DNA from: JAJEAO01 sp963667635
GTDB lineage: Bacteria > Acidobacteriota > Vicinamibacteria > Marinacidobacterales > Marinacidobacteraceae
Direction of reading: 5' to 3'
Length of the DNA: 64,000 nt
Assembly (NCBI GenBank): GCA_965232015.1
Contig: OZ246946.1
Coordinates: 1,736,001-1,800,000, forward strand
Part shown: positions 25,720 to 33,247 of the stretch, one piece after another
How the letters are laid out: the number at the start of each line of letters is the position of its first letter
Numbering within the stretch: position 1 is the first letter of the stretch
Made by a program: the position numbers and the translations under genes
Notes under the pieces: generated by a model
Seen by the model: the letters and a program-made list of their open reading frames with translations, nothing else
The model's database searches: none
Told to the model about the DNA's origin: nothing

Positions 25720-26835
25720 ATGATCGCGTTCCGACGGATCCCTGGCCGCCTGACCCGCTCCGCCGGATCGGGCCCCGCGCTCGCGCTTCTCGCAGCCCTC
25801 GCCTGCGGAAACGGCGACGACGATGCGCTCACCGTGGTGAGCTGGGGCGGTTTCTACACCGAGGCCAGCGACGCCGCCTATTACCAACCGTTCGAACAGC
25901 AGACCGGCATCCCGATCCGGCGAGTCCGGTACAACGGCGGGCTCGACGAGATCCGGGAGCAGGTCACGTCGGGAGATGTCGAGTGGGATGTGGTGGACAT
26001 GGAGATCTTCGACACGGTCCGGGCCTGCGAGGAGGGACTCCTGGAACCGATCCCGTTCGTCATGGCGGCTCCGGCCCCCGACGGAACCTGGGCGGAAGAG
26101 GACTTCTTTCCGGACACGACGACCGAGTGCGGGATCGGGGCAACGATCTATTCCACCATCTATGCCTACGACGATCGGCGCTTCCCCGACTCGAAACCCA
26201 CGACGATCGCCGACTTCTTCGACCCGGAGCGGTTCCCGGGCCGACGCGGGATGCGGCGCTCCCCGCAGGTGAACCTCGAGTTCGCCCTCATGGCCGACGG
26301 CGTGCCCGCCGAAGAGGTCTATGAAACGCTCCGGACCGAGGCGGGGCAGGAGCGGGCCCTGCGCAAGCTGGACACGATCCGCGACCACATCCAGTGGTGG
26401 ACCGATGTCGGCGACCCGGTCCGCCTGCTCGCGGATGGCGATGTCGCCATGACGACCGCGTTCAGCGGCAGGATCTTCCACGCCCACTTCGTCGAGGGGC
26501 ATCCAATGACGATGGTGTGGGACGGACAGGTCGTGGATCTCGGTCAGTTGGCGATCGTGCGGGGCACATCGAGGCTCGGCGACGCCTTCCGCTTCATCCG
26601 TCTCGCCTCTTCCACCGAGGCGAACGCGACTCTCGCGCGGCGGGGCGCTTACAGCCCGTCGAGAAGGTCGGCCTTGCCGTTCGTCATCCGGCATCCCGCA
26701 ACGGGAGTGGAGCTCGCGCCCCACTTGCCCTTGACGCCGGAAAACCTCGAGCGGGGCCTTCGCAGCGACTGGCGCTTCTGGGCCGATCACATCGACGAGA
26801 TGACCTCGATGTTCGAAGAGTGGGTGGACCGGTAG
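25720..26835 (+). CDS. polyamine-type ABC solute-binding protein, orphan
   Basis: This 371-residue exported binding protein (family 1, PotD/PotF-like) has a signal with a lipobox-like LLAALACGNGDDD. The typical opening TVVSWGGFYTEASD and YQPFEQQTGI follow, then DVVDMEIFDTVRACEEG and DGDVAMTTAFSGR. These proteins bind spermidine, putrescine or similar solutes. No permease or ATPase genes are adjacent: upstream is divergent tyrA and downstream is an unrelated ATPase. It must therefore work with components encoded elsewhere, or be a sensor. Confidence 0.85.
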   Translation: MIAFRRIPGRLTRSAGSGPALALLAALACGNGDDDALTVVSWGGFYTEASDAAYYQPFEQQTGIPIRRVRYNGGLDEIREQVTSGDVEWDVVDMEIFDTVRACEEGLLEPIPFVMAAPAPDGTWAEEDFFPDTTTECGIGATIYSTIYAYDDRRFPDSKPTTIADFFDPERFPGRRGMRRSPQVNLEFALMADGVPAEEVYETLRTEAGQERALRKLDTIRDHIQWWTDVGDPVRLLADGDVAMTTAFSGRIFHAHFVEGHPMTMVWDGQVVDLGQLAIVRGTSRLGDAFRFIRLASSTEANATLARRGAYSPSRRSALPFVIRHPATGVELAPHLPLTPENLERGLRSDWRFWADHIDEMTSMFEEWVDR

Positions 26836-26866
26836 TACCCCGAGCCGCTGGTGTCCCGACCCGACC

Positions 26867-27967
26867 ATGCTCACCAGCCTCCGGGTCCGTAACTTCCGAC
26901 TCTTCCGAGACCTTCAGGTTGAAGGACTCGGCCGCATCAACCTGATCGGCGGCCGAAACGGCGCTGGCAAGACGAGCCTGCTGGAAGCGATCTACCTCCT
27001 CGCGCTCGTCGGAAGCCCCCAGGCAGTCATCAAGATCGGCGCGGCTCGCGGCGTGCCCGTCATCGAGGGGCAGGACCGCCCCCTCCTCAACACCTTCTGG
27101 CAGCCTCTCTTTCTCGGCCTCGACCTCGGACGGGCGGTTCGCATCGACGCGCAGGATGACGACGCCGGTCGACGGAGGATCGAGATGTGTGTCGCGCCCG
27201 CGAGCTCCGCGGAGCAGGAAGTCAACGCGGTCCGGGCTCAGCTCCGATCGGACCGCCCCACGGATCGCGATCGCGCGACGGGACTCGCGGTCCCGATCAC
27301 GGATGGCCGCGAGACGGTCGTGACCTCGTGGCGGCAACCGGATCAACAGGGAGAGGCAGGTCGGATCGAGCTTCGTGGTCGCGACGTGGAACACAGCGGT
27401 CGTGCGCTCCGGACACCCTCCGTCGCGTTCGTCAGCGCCCGAAATGGAAACCCGGCGGAGGACGTTCACCTGCTGGCGAGGCTGCGGAAAAAGAAACAGT
27501 CCGACCTTCTGCTGAGAGCCCTTCGCATTCTCGAGCCTCGTTTCCAGGCCGTCGAGGAGAACTCCGCCTCAGGCGTCCCGGTGCTGGTCGGAGACATCGG
27601 TCTGGATGAGCTCCTGCCGCTCTCGCAGATGGGCGAAGGGCTGACCCGAGTCGCCCGGCTGATTCTGGCGGTCGCCGAGGCTCAGGACAGTCTCGTTCTC
27701 GTGGACGAGTTCGAGAACGGAATCCACCATTCTCTCCTGAAGGATGTCTGGAGCGCCGTGGAGGAAGCGGCGCGAATTTACGGGGCCCAGGTCTTCGCCA
27801 CGACCCACAGCTACGAATGTCTGCGGGCCGCCAGTCGGTCGCTGGGAGGGAATCTCCGGTACCACCGATTGGAGCGGGCCGAGGGCGAGGGCGAGAAGTT
27901 CCGCTGCGTAACGCTCGACCACTCGGAGATCGCCACCTCGATCGGCAACGGCTTCGAGATCCGCTGA
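26867..27967 (+). CDS. AAA family ATPase (OLD/RecF-like), putative defence ATPase
   Basis: This 366-residue ABC-type ATPase is of the RecF/OLD/SMC kind, without coiled coil. Walker A is GRNGAGKT at residues 29-36, within INLIGGRNGAGKTSLLEAIY. The signature-like LSQMGEGLTR lies near residues 252-261, Walker B is LVLVDEFENGIH (Asp280, Glu281), and a final H-switch is FATTHSYEC. The DUF3226 gene begins immediately after its stop. The pair matches the ATPase plus TOPRIM-like effector layout of OLD/PARIS-type anti-phage systems. Its exact role is unknown. No recF neighbours (dnaN, gyrB) occur, so it is not RecF. Confidence 0.8.
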   Translation: MLTSLRVRNFRLFRDLQVEGLGRINLIGGRNGAGKTSLLEAIYLLALVGSPQAVIKIGAARGVPVIEGQDRPLLNTFWQPLFLGLDLGRAVRIDAQDDDAGRRRIEMCVAPASSAEQEVNAVRAQLRSDRPTDRDRATGLAVPITDGRETVVTSWRQPDQQGEAGRIELRGRDVEHSGRALRTPSVAFVSARNGNPAEDVHLLARLRKKKQSDLLLRALRILEPRFQAVEENSASGVPVLVGDIGLDELLPLSQMGEGLTRVARLILAVAEAQDSLVLVDEFENGIHHSLLKDVWSAVEEAARIYGAQVFATTHSYECLRAASRSLGGNLRYHRLERAEGEGEKFRCVTLDHSEIATSIGNGFEIR

Positions 27968-28693
27968 GTGGCCGGGGGCGAAGGCTTCGACGCCAGACCG
28001 CCGCGGGCCCCGGAGCCCCTCCGATGTCCGGCGCAGCTCCTGGTCGAAGGCAAGGACGCGCGGCACTTCTTCCTCGCCTTCCTCGAGGACCGGATTCCGG
28101 GCCTCGTGGGTCAGACGCAGATCCATAACTTCGGAGGCGTTACCCAGTTGCGCGCTTTCCTGCGCGCTTTCGTGAAACGATCCGGATTCGGAGCGGTCCG
28201 ACGGGTCGCCGTCGTGCGGGACGCGGAGGCCGGACCTGCGGAGCAGGCGTTCCAGAGTGTTTGCGACACCCTTTCGGACTCGGGCCTGGTGAGGCCTGTC
28301 CGCGCCGGACAATGGACGCGGGGACAGGTCCAGACCGGAGCGTTCATCCTGCCGGACAACTCCGGATCCGGAATGCTGGGGACTCTGCTTTGCCGGACGC
28401 TCGAAACGGACATGGAGCGCTGCATTCGGGCCTTCTTCGAGTGCGCCGGAGTGTCGCCTCCAAGCGTCCGACGCGACAAGCAGCGAGCGCGCGCCTTCCT
28501 CGCGACGAAGGATGAGCCGCATCCGCCGGTGGGGATCGCGGCCAAGAAGGGCTACTGGAACCTGGACCACGCCGCTTTCGGACCGCTTGAGGCCTTCCTC
28601 TCGGGGCTCGGAGCCACGGAGCCACCGGAGCCCCCTGCCATGGGGGGCGCCGACACCGCCACTTCTCTACGGCGGGGTCGCGCCCTCGAATGA
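27968..28693 (+). CDS. DUF3226 TOPRIM-like protein, partner of the AAA ATPase
   Basis: This 241-residue protein begins at GTG 27968, directly after the TGA of the ATPase gene. DUF3226 marks are seen: LLVEGKDARHFF carries the first TOPRIM glutamate, then NFGGVTQLRAFLRAF, and VAVVRDAEAG, where the usual DxD reads Asp-Ala-Glu. A C-terminal part rich in basic residues and aromatic segments (KKGYWNLDHAAFGPLEAFL) follows. TOPRIM folds of this kind cut nucleic acid in OLD and related systems. With the ATPase it probably forms a sensor-effector pair. Assignment to DUF3226 is by memory of the motif pattern. Confidence 0.72.
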   Translation: MAGGEGFDARPPRAPEPLRCPAQLLVEGKDARHFFLAFLEDRIPGLVGQTQIHNFGGVTQLRAFLRAFVKRSGFGAVRRVAVVRDAEAGPAEQAFQSVCDTLSDSGLVRPVRAGQWTRGQVQTGAFILPDNSGSGMLGTLLCRTLETDMERCIRAFFECAGVSPPSVRRDKQRARAFLATKDEPHPPVGIAAKKGYWNLDHAAFGPLEAFLSGLGATEPPEPPAMGGADTATSLRRGRALE

Positions 28694-28823
28694 ACGCTGC
28701 TCGGTCTCGGTGTCCGGCCGACTCGGGGGCATTCGCGGTGGTCGGAGCAGATGACGGACGCCGGTTGGAGGGCGCCGACGATCGGTAAACGCCCCGGGTC
28801 GCTCCGCCCTACACTCCCCCGGC
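28694..28823. promoter_or_regulatory. gap upstream of trpE with possible -10 (TACACT)
   Basis: In 130 bases the only site worth noting is TACACT at 28810-28815, eight bases before ATG 28824. This would make a leaderless or near-leaderless message for the trp-aro run. No attenuator, leader peptide with Trp codons or terminator-antiterminator pair was seen. Confidence 0.35.
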
Positions 28824-30329
28824 ATGCCGAGTCGGGGCCGATTCACGCCGTCGCGCGCGGAGTTCCGCCAACTCGCGCGTACGGCGGATCTGATCCCGGT
28901 GCGACGGCGGATCGTGGCCGATTGCGACACGCCGGTCTCCAGTTTCCTCCGGCTCGGGCGACGCGGACCCTCGTTTCTCATGGAATCCGTCGAAGGCGGC
29001 GAGACGGTGGCTCGCTACTCCTTCCTCGGGGCCCGGCCGCGCGAGATCATCGAGGCCCGGGGCGAAGTGATCACCCGGCGATCGCTCGCGGACGGCGGGG
29101 TTTCGACGACCACCAGCCGGGACCCTCTCGATGCGCTGCGGGCGGTCCTGGCCTCGGCCAGGCCGGCGCGCCCGGAGGGGTTGCCTCCCTTCCACGGGGG
29201 CCTGGTGGGCTACCTCGGCTACGACGCGGTGCGCCGGTTCGAGGAGCTCCCCGACTCCACCGAAGACTCCCTCCGGCTACCCGATGCCGCCTTCCTGCTC
29301 ACCGGCACGGTCATCGTCTTCGACCACGCCCGGAGCGTGATCGAAGTCGTATCGAACGCCACCGTGCACCCCGGGGAGGACCCGGATTCCGCCTGGGAGC
29401 GGGCGGTCGCCGAGATCGAGGCGGAGCTGCGGCGGCTGTGGGCCCCGCTTCCCGAGAGCGCGCGAATCTCGCCGGTCCAACCCGGCCCCTTCCCCGAACC
29501 GACATCGAACGTGACTCGAGACGACTACCTCGACCGCGTGCGGAGAGCCAGGGCCTACGTGGCGGCCGGCGACATCATCCAGGTCGTTCCCTCCCAGCGA
29601 TTCGAGGTCCCGCTCTCGGTTCACCCGTTCGACTTCTACCGGGCGCTGCGGGTGGTGAATCCGTCGCCCTACATGTACTACCTCGACTTCGGGGACCTGG
29701 TCGTGGCGGGGGCTTCGCCCGAGATGATGACCCGCACCGAGGGCCGGACCGTCGAGACCCGTCCGATCGCCGGAACCCGTCGGCGGGGAGCGGATCCGGC
29801 CGAGGATGAGGCGCTCGCGCGGGAACTCCTCGGGGATCCCAAGGAGCGCGCCGAGCACGTGATGCTGGTGGACCTCGCCCGCAACGACCTGGGTCGGGTC
29901 GCCGGGTTCGGCGACGTGGCGGTCGAGGGCTTCTTCGAGGTCGAGCGGTACTCCCATGTGATGCACCTCGTCTCGCGCGTCAAGGGACGACTCCGCCCGG
30001 GTCTCGACGCGTTCGATGCGCTGCGGGCGACCTTTCCGGCGGGGACCCTCACCGGGGCCCCCAAGATCCGCGCCATGGAGATCATCGACGAGCTGGAGAC
30101 CGATCGCCGCGGTGTGTACGGCGGGGCGGTCGGCTACTTCTCGTGGAGTGGGGCCTCGGACACCGCGATCGCGATCCGAACTCTGGTGGCTCGGGACGGG
30201 ATCGCCTACTTCCAGGCGGGCGGCGGCGTGGTCGCCGATTCGGACACGGCGGCCGAATACGATGAGACCTGCCGCAAGGCGGACGCTGTGCTGGCCGCCC
30301 TTCGACTCGCCCACCGGGGGCTCGCCTGA
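28824..30329 (+). CDS. trpE: anthranilate synthase component I
   Basis: This 501-residue large subunit converts chorismate to anthranilate with ammonia from TrpG. The N-terminal half has the feedback region typified by SFLMESVEGGETVARYSF (the LLES motif read as MES). The C-terminal chorismate-binding half shows GDIIQVVPSQRFEV, NPSPYMYYL, ASPEMM, ETRPIAGTRRRG, LVDLARNDLGRV, TLTGAPKIRAMEII and GGAVGYFSW. All catalytic motifs of TrpE/PabB are intact, and the PIAGT tract supports TrpE. It is the first gene of the aromatic run; trpG follows eight bases after the stop. Confidence 0.95.
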   Translation: MPSRGRFTPSRAEFRQLARTADLIPVRRRIVADCDTPVSSFLRLGRRGPSFLMESVEGGETVARYSFLGARPREIIEARGEVITRRSLADGGVSTTTSRDPLDALRAVLASARPARPEGLPPFHGGLVGYLGYDAVRRFEELPDSTEDSLRLPDAAFLLTGTVIVFDHARSVIEVVSNATVHPGEDPDSAWERAVAEIEAELRRLWAPLPESARISPVQPGPFPEPTSNVTRDDYLDRVRRARAYVAAGDIIQVVPSQRFEVPLSVHPFDFYRALRVVNPSPYMYYLDFGDLVVAGASPEMMTRTEGRTVETRPIAGTRRRGADPAEDEALARELLGDPKERAEHVMLVDLARNDLGRVAGFGDVAVEGFFEVERYSHVMHLVSRVKGRLRPGLDAFDALRATFPAGTLTGAPKIRAMEIIDELETDRRGVYGGAVGYFSWSGASDTAIAIRTLVARDGIAYFQAGGGVVADSDTAAEYDETCRKADAVLAALRLAHRGLA

Positions 30330-30337
30330 AGGCCGCG

Positions 30338-30910
30338 ATGACGCTCGTCCTGGACAACTACGACTCGTTCACGTGGAACCTGGTCCAGCTTCTCGGCGAG
30401 CTCGGCGGCGAACCGGTGGTGTTCCGCAACGACCGGATCACGGTCGGCGAGGTCGAGGCGATGGGTCCGGCTCGGATCGTCATCTCGCCCGGGCCCTGCA
30501 CCCCGGCAAAGGCGGGCATCTCGGTGGACCTCGTGCGCCGGCTCACCGGGCGGGTTCCGATTCTCGGCGTCTGTCTCGGCCACCAGGCGATCATCGAGGC
30601 CTGTTCCGGCTCGATTCGGCGGGCCCGCCGACTGGTCCACGGCAAGACGTCCCCGATCCGTCACGATGGCGGGGGCCTCTTTGCCGGGTTGGAGAACCCG
30701 TTCGACGCCGCCCGCTACCACTCGCTGGCGGCTGGAGAGCCGCTGCCATCCGAACTGGAGGTCACCGCACGGTCTGACGACGATCGTGAGATCATGGCGA
30801 TCCGGCACCGAACCGCTCCCCTCTGGGGGGTCCAGTTCCACCCCGAGTCCATCCTGACGCCCGCCGGCCGAGGCCTGCTGCGCAACTTTCTCGACCTGAC
30901 TCCGATCTGA
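30338..30910 (+). CDS. trpG: anthranilate synthase component II (class I glutamine amidotransferase)
   Basis: This 190-residue glutamine amidotransferase supplies ammonia to TrpE and possibly also to PabB. The motif order is LDNYDSFTWNLVQLLGELG, SPGPCTP, the nucleophile in ILGVCLGHQAI, and the His-Glu pair in WGVQFHPESILTP. Its length is normal. It follows trpE by eight bases and precedes the DAHP synthase by eleven. A PabA role cannot be excluded, since one such subunit often serves both enzymes. Confidence 0.95.
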   Translation: MTLVLDNYDSFTWNLVQLLGELGGEPVVFRNDRITVGEVEAMGPARIVISPGPCTPAKAGISVDLVRRLTGRVPILGVCLGHQAIIEACSGSIRRARRLVHGKTSPIRHDGGGLFAGLENPFDAARYHSLAAGEPLPSELEVTARSDDDREIMAIRHRTAPLWGVQFHPESILTPAGRGLLRNFLDLTPI

Positions 30911-30921
30911 AGGGGGTCCCC

Positions 30922-31998
30922 ATGCCACGCCGACCACCGGAACCCGCCACCATGGTGCTCATCCTGCACCAGGGGGCGACGACCCAGGACATCAACTTCG
31001 TGGCGCGCCGCATCGCGGCGCGGGGTCTGGACTACGCGGTTCACCGGGCGGCGGTCCGGGTGCAGATCCACGTGCTGGGAGACCTCTCGGGAGAGACCGA
31101 GGCCGACTGGCGCACCCAGCCGGCGGTGAAGGAGGTCTACGGACTCCCGAAGCCCTACCGGCTCGCGAACCGGACCCATCACCGCGAGAGCACCCGGATC
31201 GCGCTCGGCACCCAGGAACTCGGGTCGTCCGATCTGGTCGTCATCGCCGGCCCGTGCGCGCTCGAGAGCGAGGCACAGGGGCTCAAGGCCGCCCACATGG
31301 TGCGCTCGCTCGGACTGGAAGTCATGCGGGCCTCCGTGTTCAAGCCGCGGACTTCGCCCTACTCGTTCCAGGGCCTCGGACGCGAGGGGCTCCGCATCCT
31401 TCAGCGCATCCGGGAAGCGACCGGGGTGCTCGTCGAGACCGAGGTCATGGACGTGCGGGACGTGGAGATCGCCGCCGAATGCGCCGATGTGATCCGCGTC
31501 GGCACCCGGAACATGCAGAACTTCGACCTGCTGCGCGAAGTGGCGCTGGTGAAGCGGCCGGTGATCCTGAAGCGCGGGATGGCGAACACGATCCGGGAGT
31601 TCCTGCTCGCGGCCGAATACATCCTGCAGGGCAACGAGCAGGTCATCCTGTGCGAGCGGGGCATCCGCTCCTTCGAGACGGCCTACCGGAACACGCTCGA
31701 CGTGGGGGCGATCGGCATCCTGAAGCAGGAGACCCACCTCCCGGTGATCGCCGATCCCAGCCACGCCGCCGGGAACAAGAGCCTGGTTCGCCCCCTGGCG
31801 CTGGCCTCCATCGCGGCGGGCGCTGACGGGCTTCTCATCGAGGTCCACCCGAACCCGGCGGAGGCGCTGAGCGACGGCGCGCAGTCTCTGTATCCCAGCC
31901 AGTTCGAGGACCTCATGGGAGATCTGAGGCGCGTGGGCGCGGCGCTCGGGCGCTCGGTGCCGGAACCGGTCCCGGTGCGGGTCTCCACCGGCGGGTGA
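30922..31998 (+). CDS. aroF: DAHP synthase, AroA-I-beta type with N-terminal ferredoxin-like domain
   Basis: This 358-residue enzyme catalyses the first step of the shikimate pathway, joining PEP and erythrose 4-phosphate. Residues 1-70 form the regulatory ACT/ferredoxin-like domain (MVLILHQGATTQDINFVAR). The barrel holds VIAGPCALES, FKPRTSPYSFQGLG, ETEVMDVRDVE, RVGTRNMQNFDLL and VIADPSHAAGNKS, all conserved for metal and PEP binding. This beta class is usual in Thermotoga, Bacillus and many deep lineages, unlike the E. coli alpha class. GGGGTCCCC before ATG 30922 is a weak ribosome site. It overlaps aroB by four bases. Confidence 0.95.
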   Translation: MPRRPPEPATMVLILHQGATTQDINFVARRIAARGLDYAVHRAAVRVQIHVLGDLSGETEADWRTQPAVKEVYGLPKPYRLANRTHHRESTRIALGTQELGSSDLVVIAGPCALESEAQGLKAAHMVRSLGLEVMRASVFKPRTSPYSFQGLGREGLRILQRIREATGVLVETEVMDVRDVEIAAECADVIRVGTRNMQNFDLLREVALVKRPVILKRGMANTIREFLLAAEYILQGNEQVILCERGIRSFETAYRNTLDVGAIGILKQETHLPVIADPSHAAGNKSLVRPLALASIAAGADGLLIEVHPNPAEALSDGAQSLYPSQFEDLMGDLRRVGAALGRSVPEPVPVRVSTGG

Positions 31999-33140
31999 GT
32001 CCGGCTCCCGCATCGGACCCGGGCTCCGCGCTGGCGCGGGTTCCCCTCAGCGCTCCGCCGCGCCGGTGGTCGGCGGAGGCGCTCGTCGGCCCCGGCGCCC
32101 TCGACCGGTTGCCCCGGCTCCTCCGGAACCGCTTCTCCGGTTTCCGCGTGGCCGCCGTCGCCGACGCGCGCGCCCTCCACTTCCACGCCGCCCGATTGCA
32201 AGCCGCGCTCCCGCCGGAGTCCACGGTGGTGGAAGTCCCGTCCGGGGAAGAACACAAGACTCGCGCGGAGAAGGAGCGCGTCGAGAACGAACTCCTGCGC
32301 CGCCGGATGGGGCGGGACACCGTGGTCGTCGGGTTCGGCGGCGGCGTCGTGACCGATCTCGCCGGTTTCGTGGCGGCGACCTACCTGCGCGGCGTCCCGT
32401 ACGTGAGCGCTCCGACCACGCTCCTCGGCGCAGTGGACGCGTCGGTGGGCGGGAAGACCGGTGTGAACACCGGCTGGGGCAAGAACCTGATCGGGGCCTA
32501 CCACCAGCCGGCGGCGATCCTGGTGGACACCGAAGTGCTCGGGACTCTGCCGAACGCGGAGTTCCGGGACGGGCTCGCAGAGGCGTTCAAGATGGCTGCG
32601 ACCAGCGACGCCGACGCGTTCGAGTCCTTCGAGGACGACCTGACGGCGCTCTCGCGCCGGGAACCGGCGGAGGTGACGCGCCTGATCACCGGAAGCATCC
32701 GCATGAAGGGAGCCGTGGTTGGCGCGGACGAACGCGAGGGGGGGCTCCGGGAGGTCCTGAACTTCGGGCACACGGTGGCGCACGGACTGGAGCGGGCCTC
32801 GGACTACCGGCTCTCCCACGGAGCTGCGGTCGCGGTGGGGATCGTCGCCGAGTGCCGGATCGCCCACTCCGAAGGCGCTCTCGGCCGACGCGACGAGCAG
32901 CGCGTCGTGGCGCTCTTCGCCGCCGCCGGGCTCCCGACCCGCGCTCCGGCGGGCCTCTCCCGGAGCGAAGTCGTGGAGGCGATGGGGAGCGACAAGAAGG
33001 CGCGTCGGGGGAGGCTCCGCTTCGTCCTGCTGGGGGGGATCGGCAGGGTTCGGACCAGGGGGGAGGGCGCCGCCCGCCGGTATGCGTTCCCGGTGTCGGC
33101 CTCCGCGCTCGACGCCGGGCTGGCCCGGATCGGGCTGTGA
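31995..33140 (+). CDS. aroB: 3-dehydroquinate synthase
   Basis: This 381-residue NAD- and Zn-dependent enzyme converts DAHP to 3-dehydroquinate. Visible family marks are VVEVPSGEEHKTRAEKERVE, VVVGFGGGVVTDLAGF, the AAT-YLRG segment with PTTLLGAVDASVGGKTGV, NLIGAYHQP, and the metal-site histidines in NFGHTVAHGLE and LSHGAAVAVG. Length matches single AroB enzymes. Its GTG start overlaps the DAHP synthase stop (GTGA). About 107 bases separate it from aroA, containing a palindromic repeat. Confidence 0.95.
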   Translation: MSPAPASDPGSALARVPLSAPPRRWSAEALVGPGALDRLPRLLRNRFSGFRVAAVADARALHFHAARLQAALPPESTVVEVPSGEEHKTRAEKERVENELLRRRMGRDTVVVGFGGGVVTDLAGFVAATYLRGVPYVSAPTTLLGAVDASVGGKTGVNTGWGKNLIGAYHQPAAILVDTEVLGTLPNAEFRDGLAEAFKMAATSDADAFESFEDDLTALSRREPAEVTRLITGSIRMKGAVVGADEREGGLREVLNFGHTVAHGLERASDYRLSHGAAVAVGIVAECRIAHSEGALGRRDEQRVVALFAAAGLPTRAPAGLSRSEVVEAMGSDKKARRGRLRFVLLGGIGRVRTRGEGAARRYAFPVSASALDAGLARIGL

Positions 33141-33185
33141 CGCAGGGAGCGGCGCGATTGCAGAATCGGCCCAGCGCACGGAATC

Positions 33186-33240
33186 GCCGGACTGGGGTCC
33201 GGCGCCAGTTCTCGCGGCCAGTTCTCCCGGTGGGGGCGGG
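33186..33240. repeat. palindromic repeat, GACT family, with doubled tail
   Basis: A near-perfect palindrome GCCGGACTGGGGTCCGGC is followed by CCAGTTCTCGCGG and then CCAGTTCTCCCGGTGGGGG, so the tail module is partly duplicated. It lies in the aroB-aroA gap, just upstream of ATG 33248, and would form a hairpin in the message. Confidence 0.85.
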
Positions 33241-33247
33241 GCCCGAC

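Noticed and set aside
26867..27967. RecF recombination protein
   Set aside because: The Walker and switch order is similar, but neighbours are not replication genes, the length and middle region differ, and a DUF3226 gene is coupled.
28694..28823. Trp attenuator or riboswitch before trpE
   Set aside because: No leader peptide with Trp codons, no alternative hairpins and no T-run were found.
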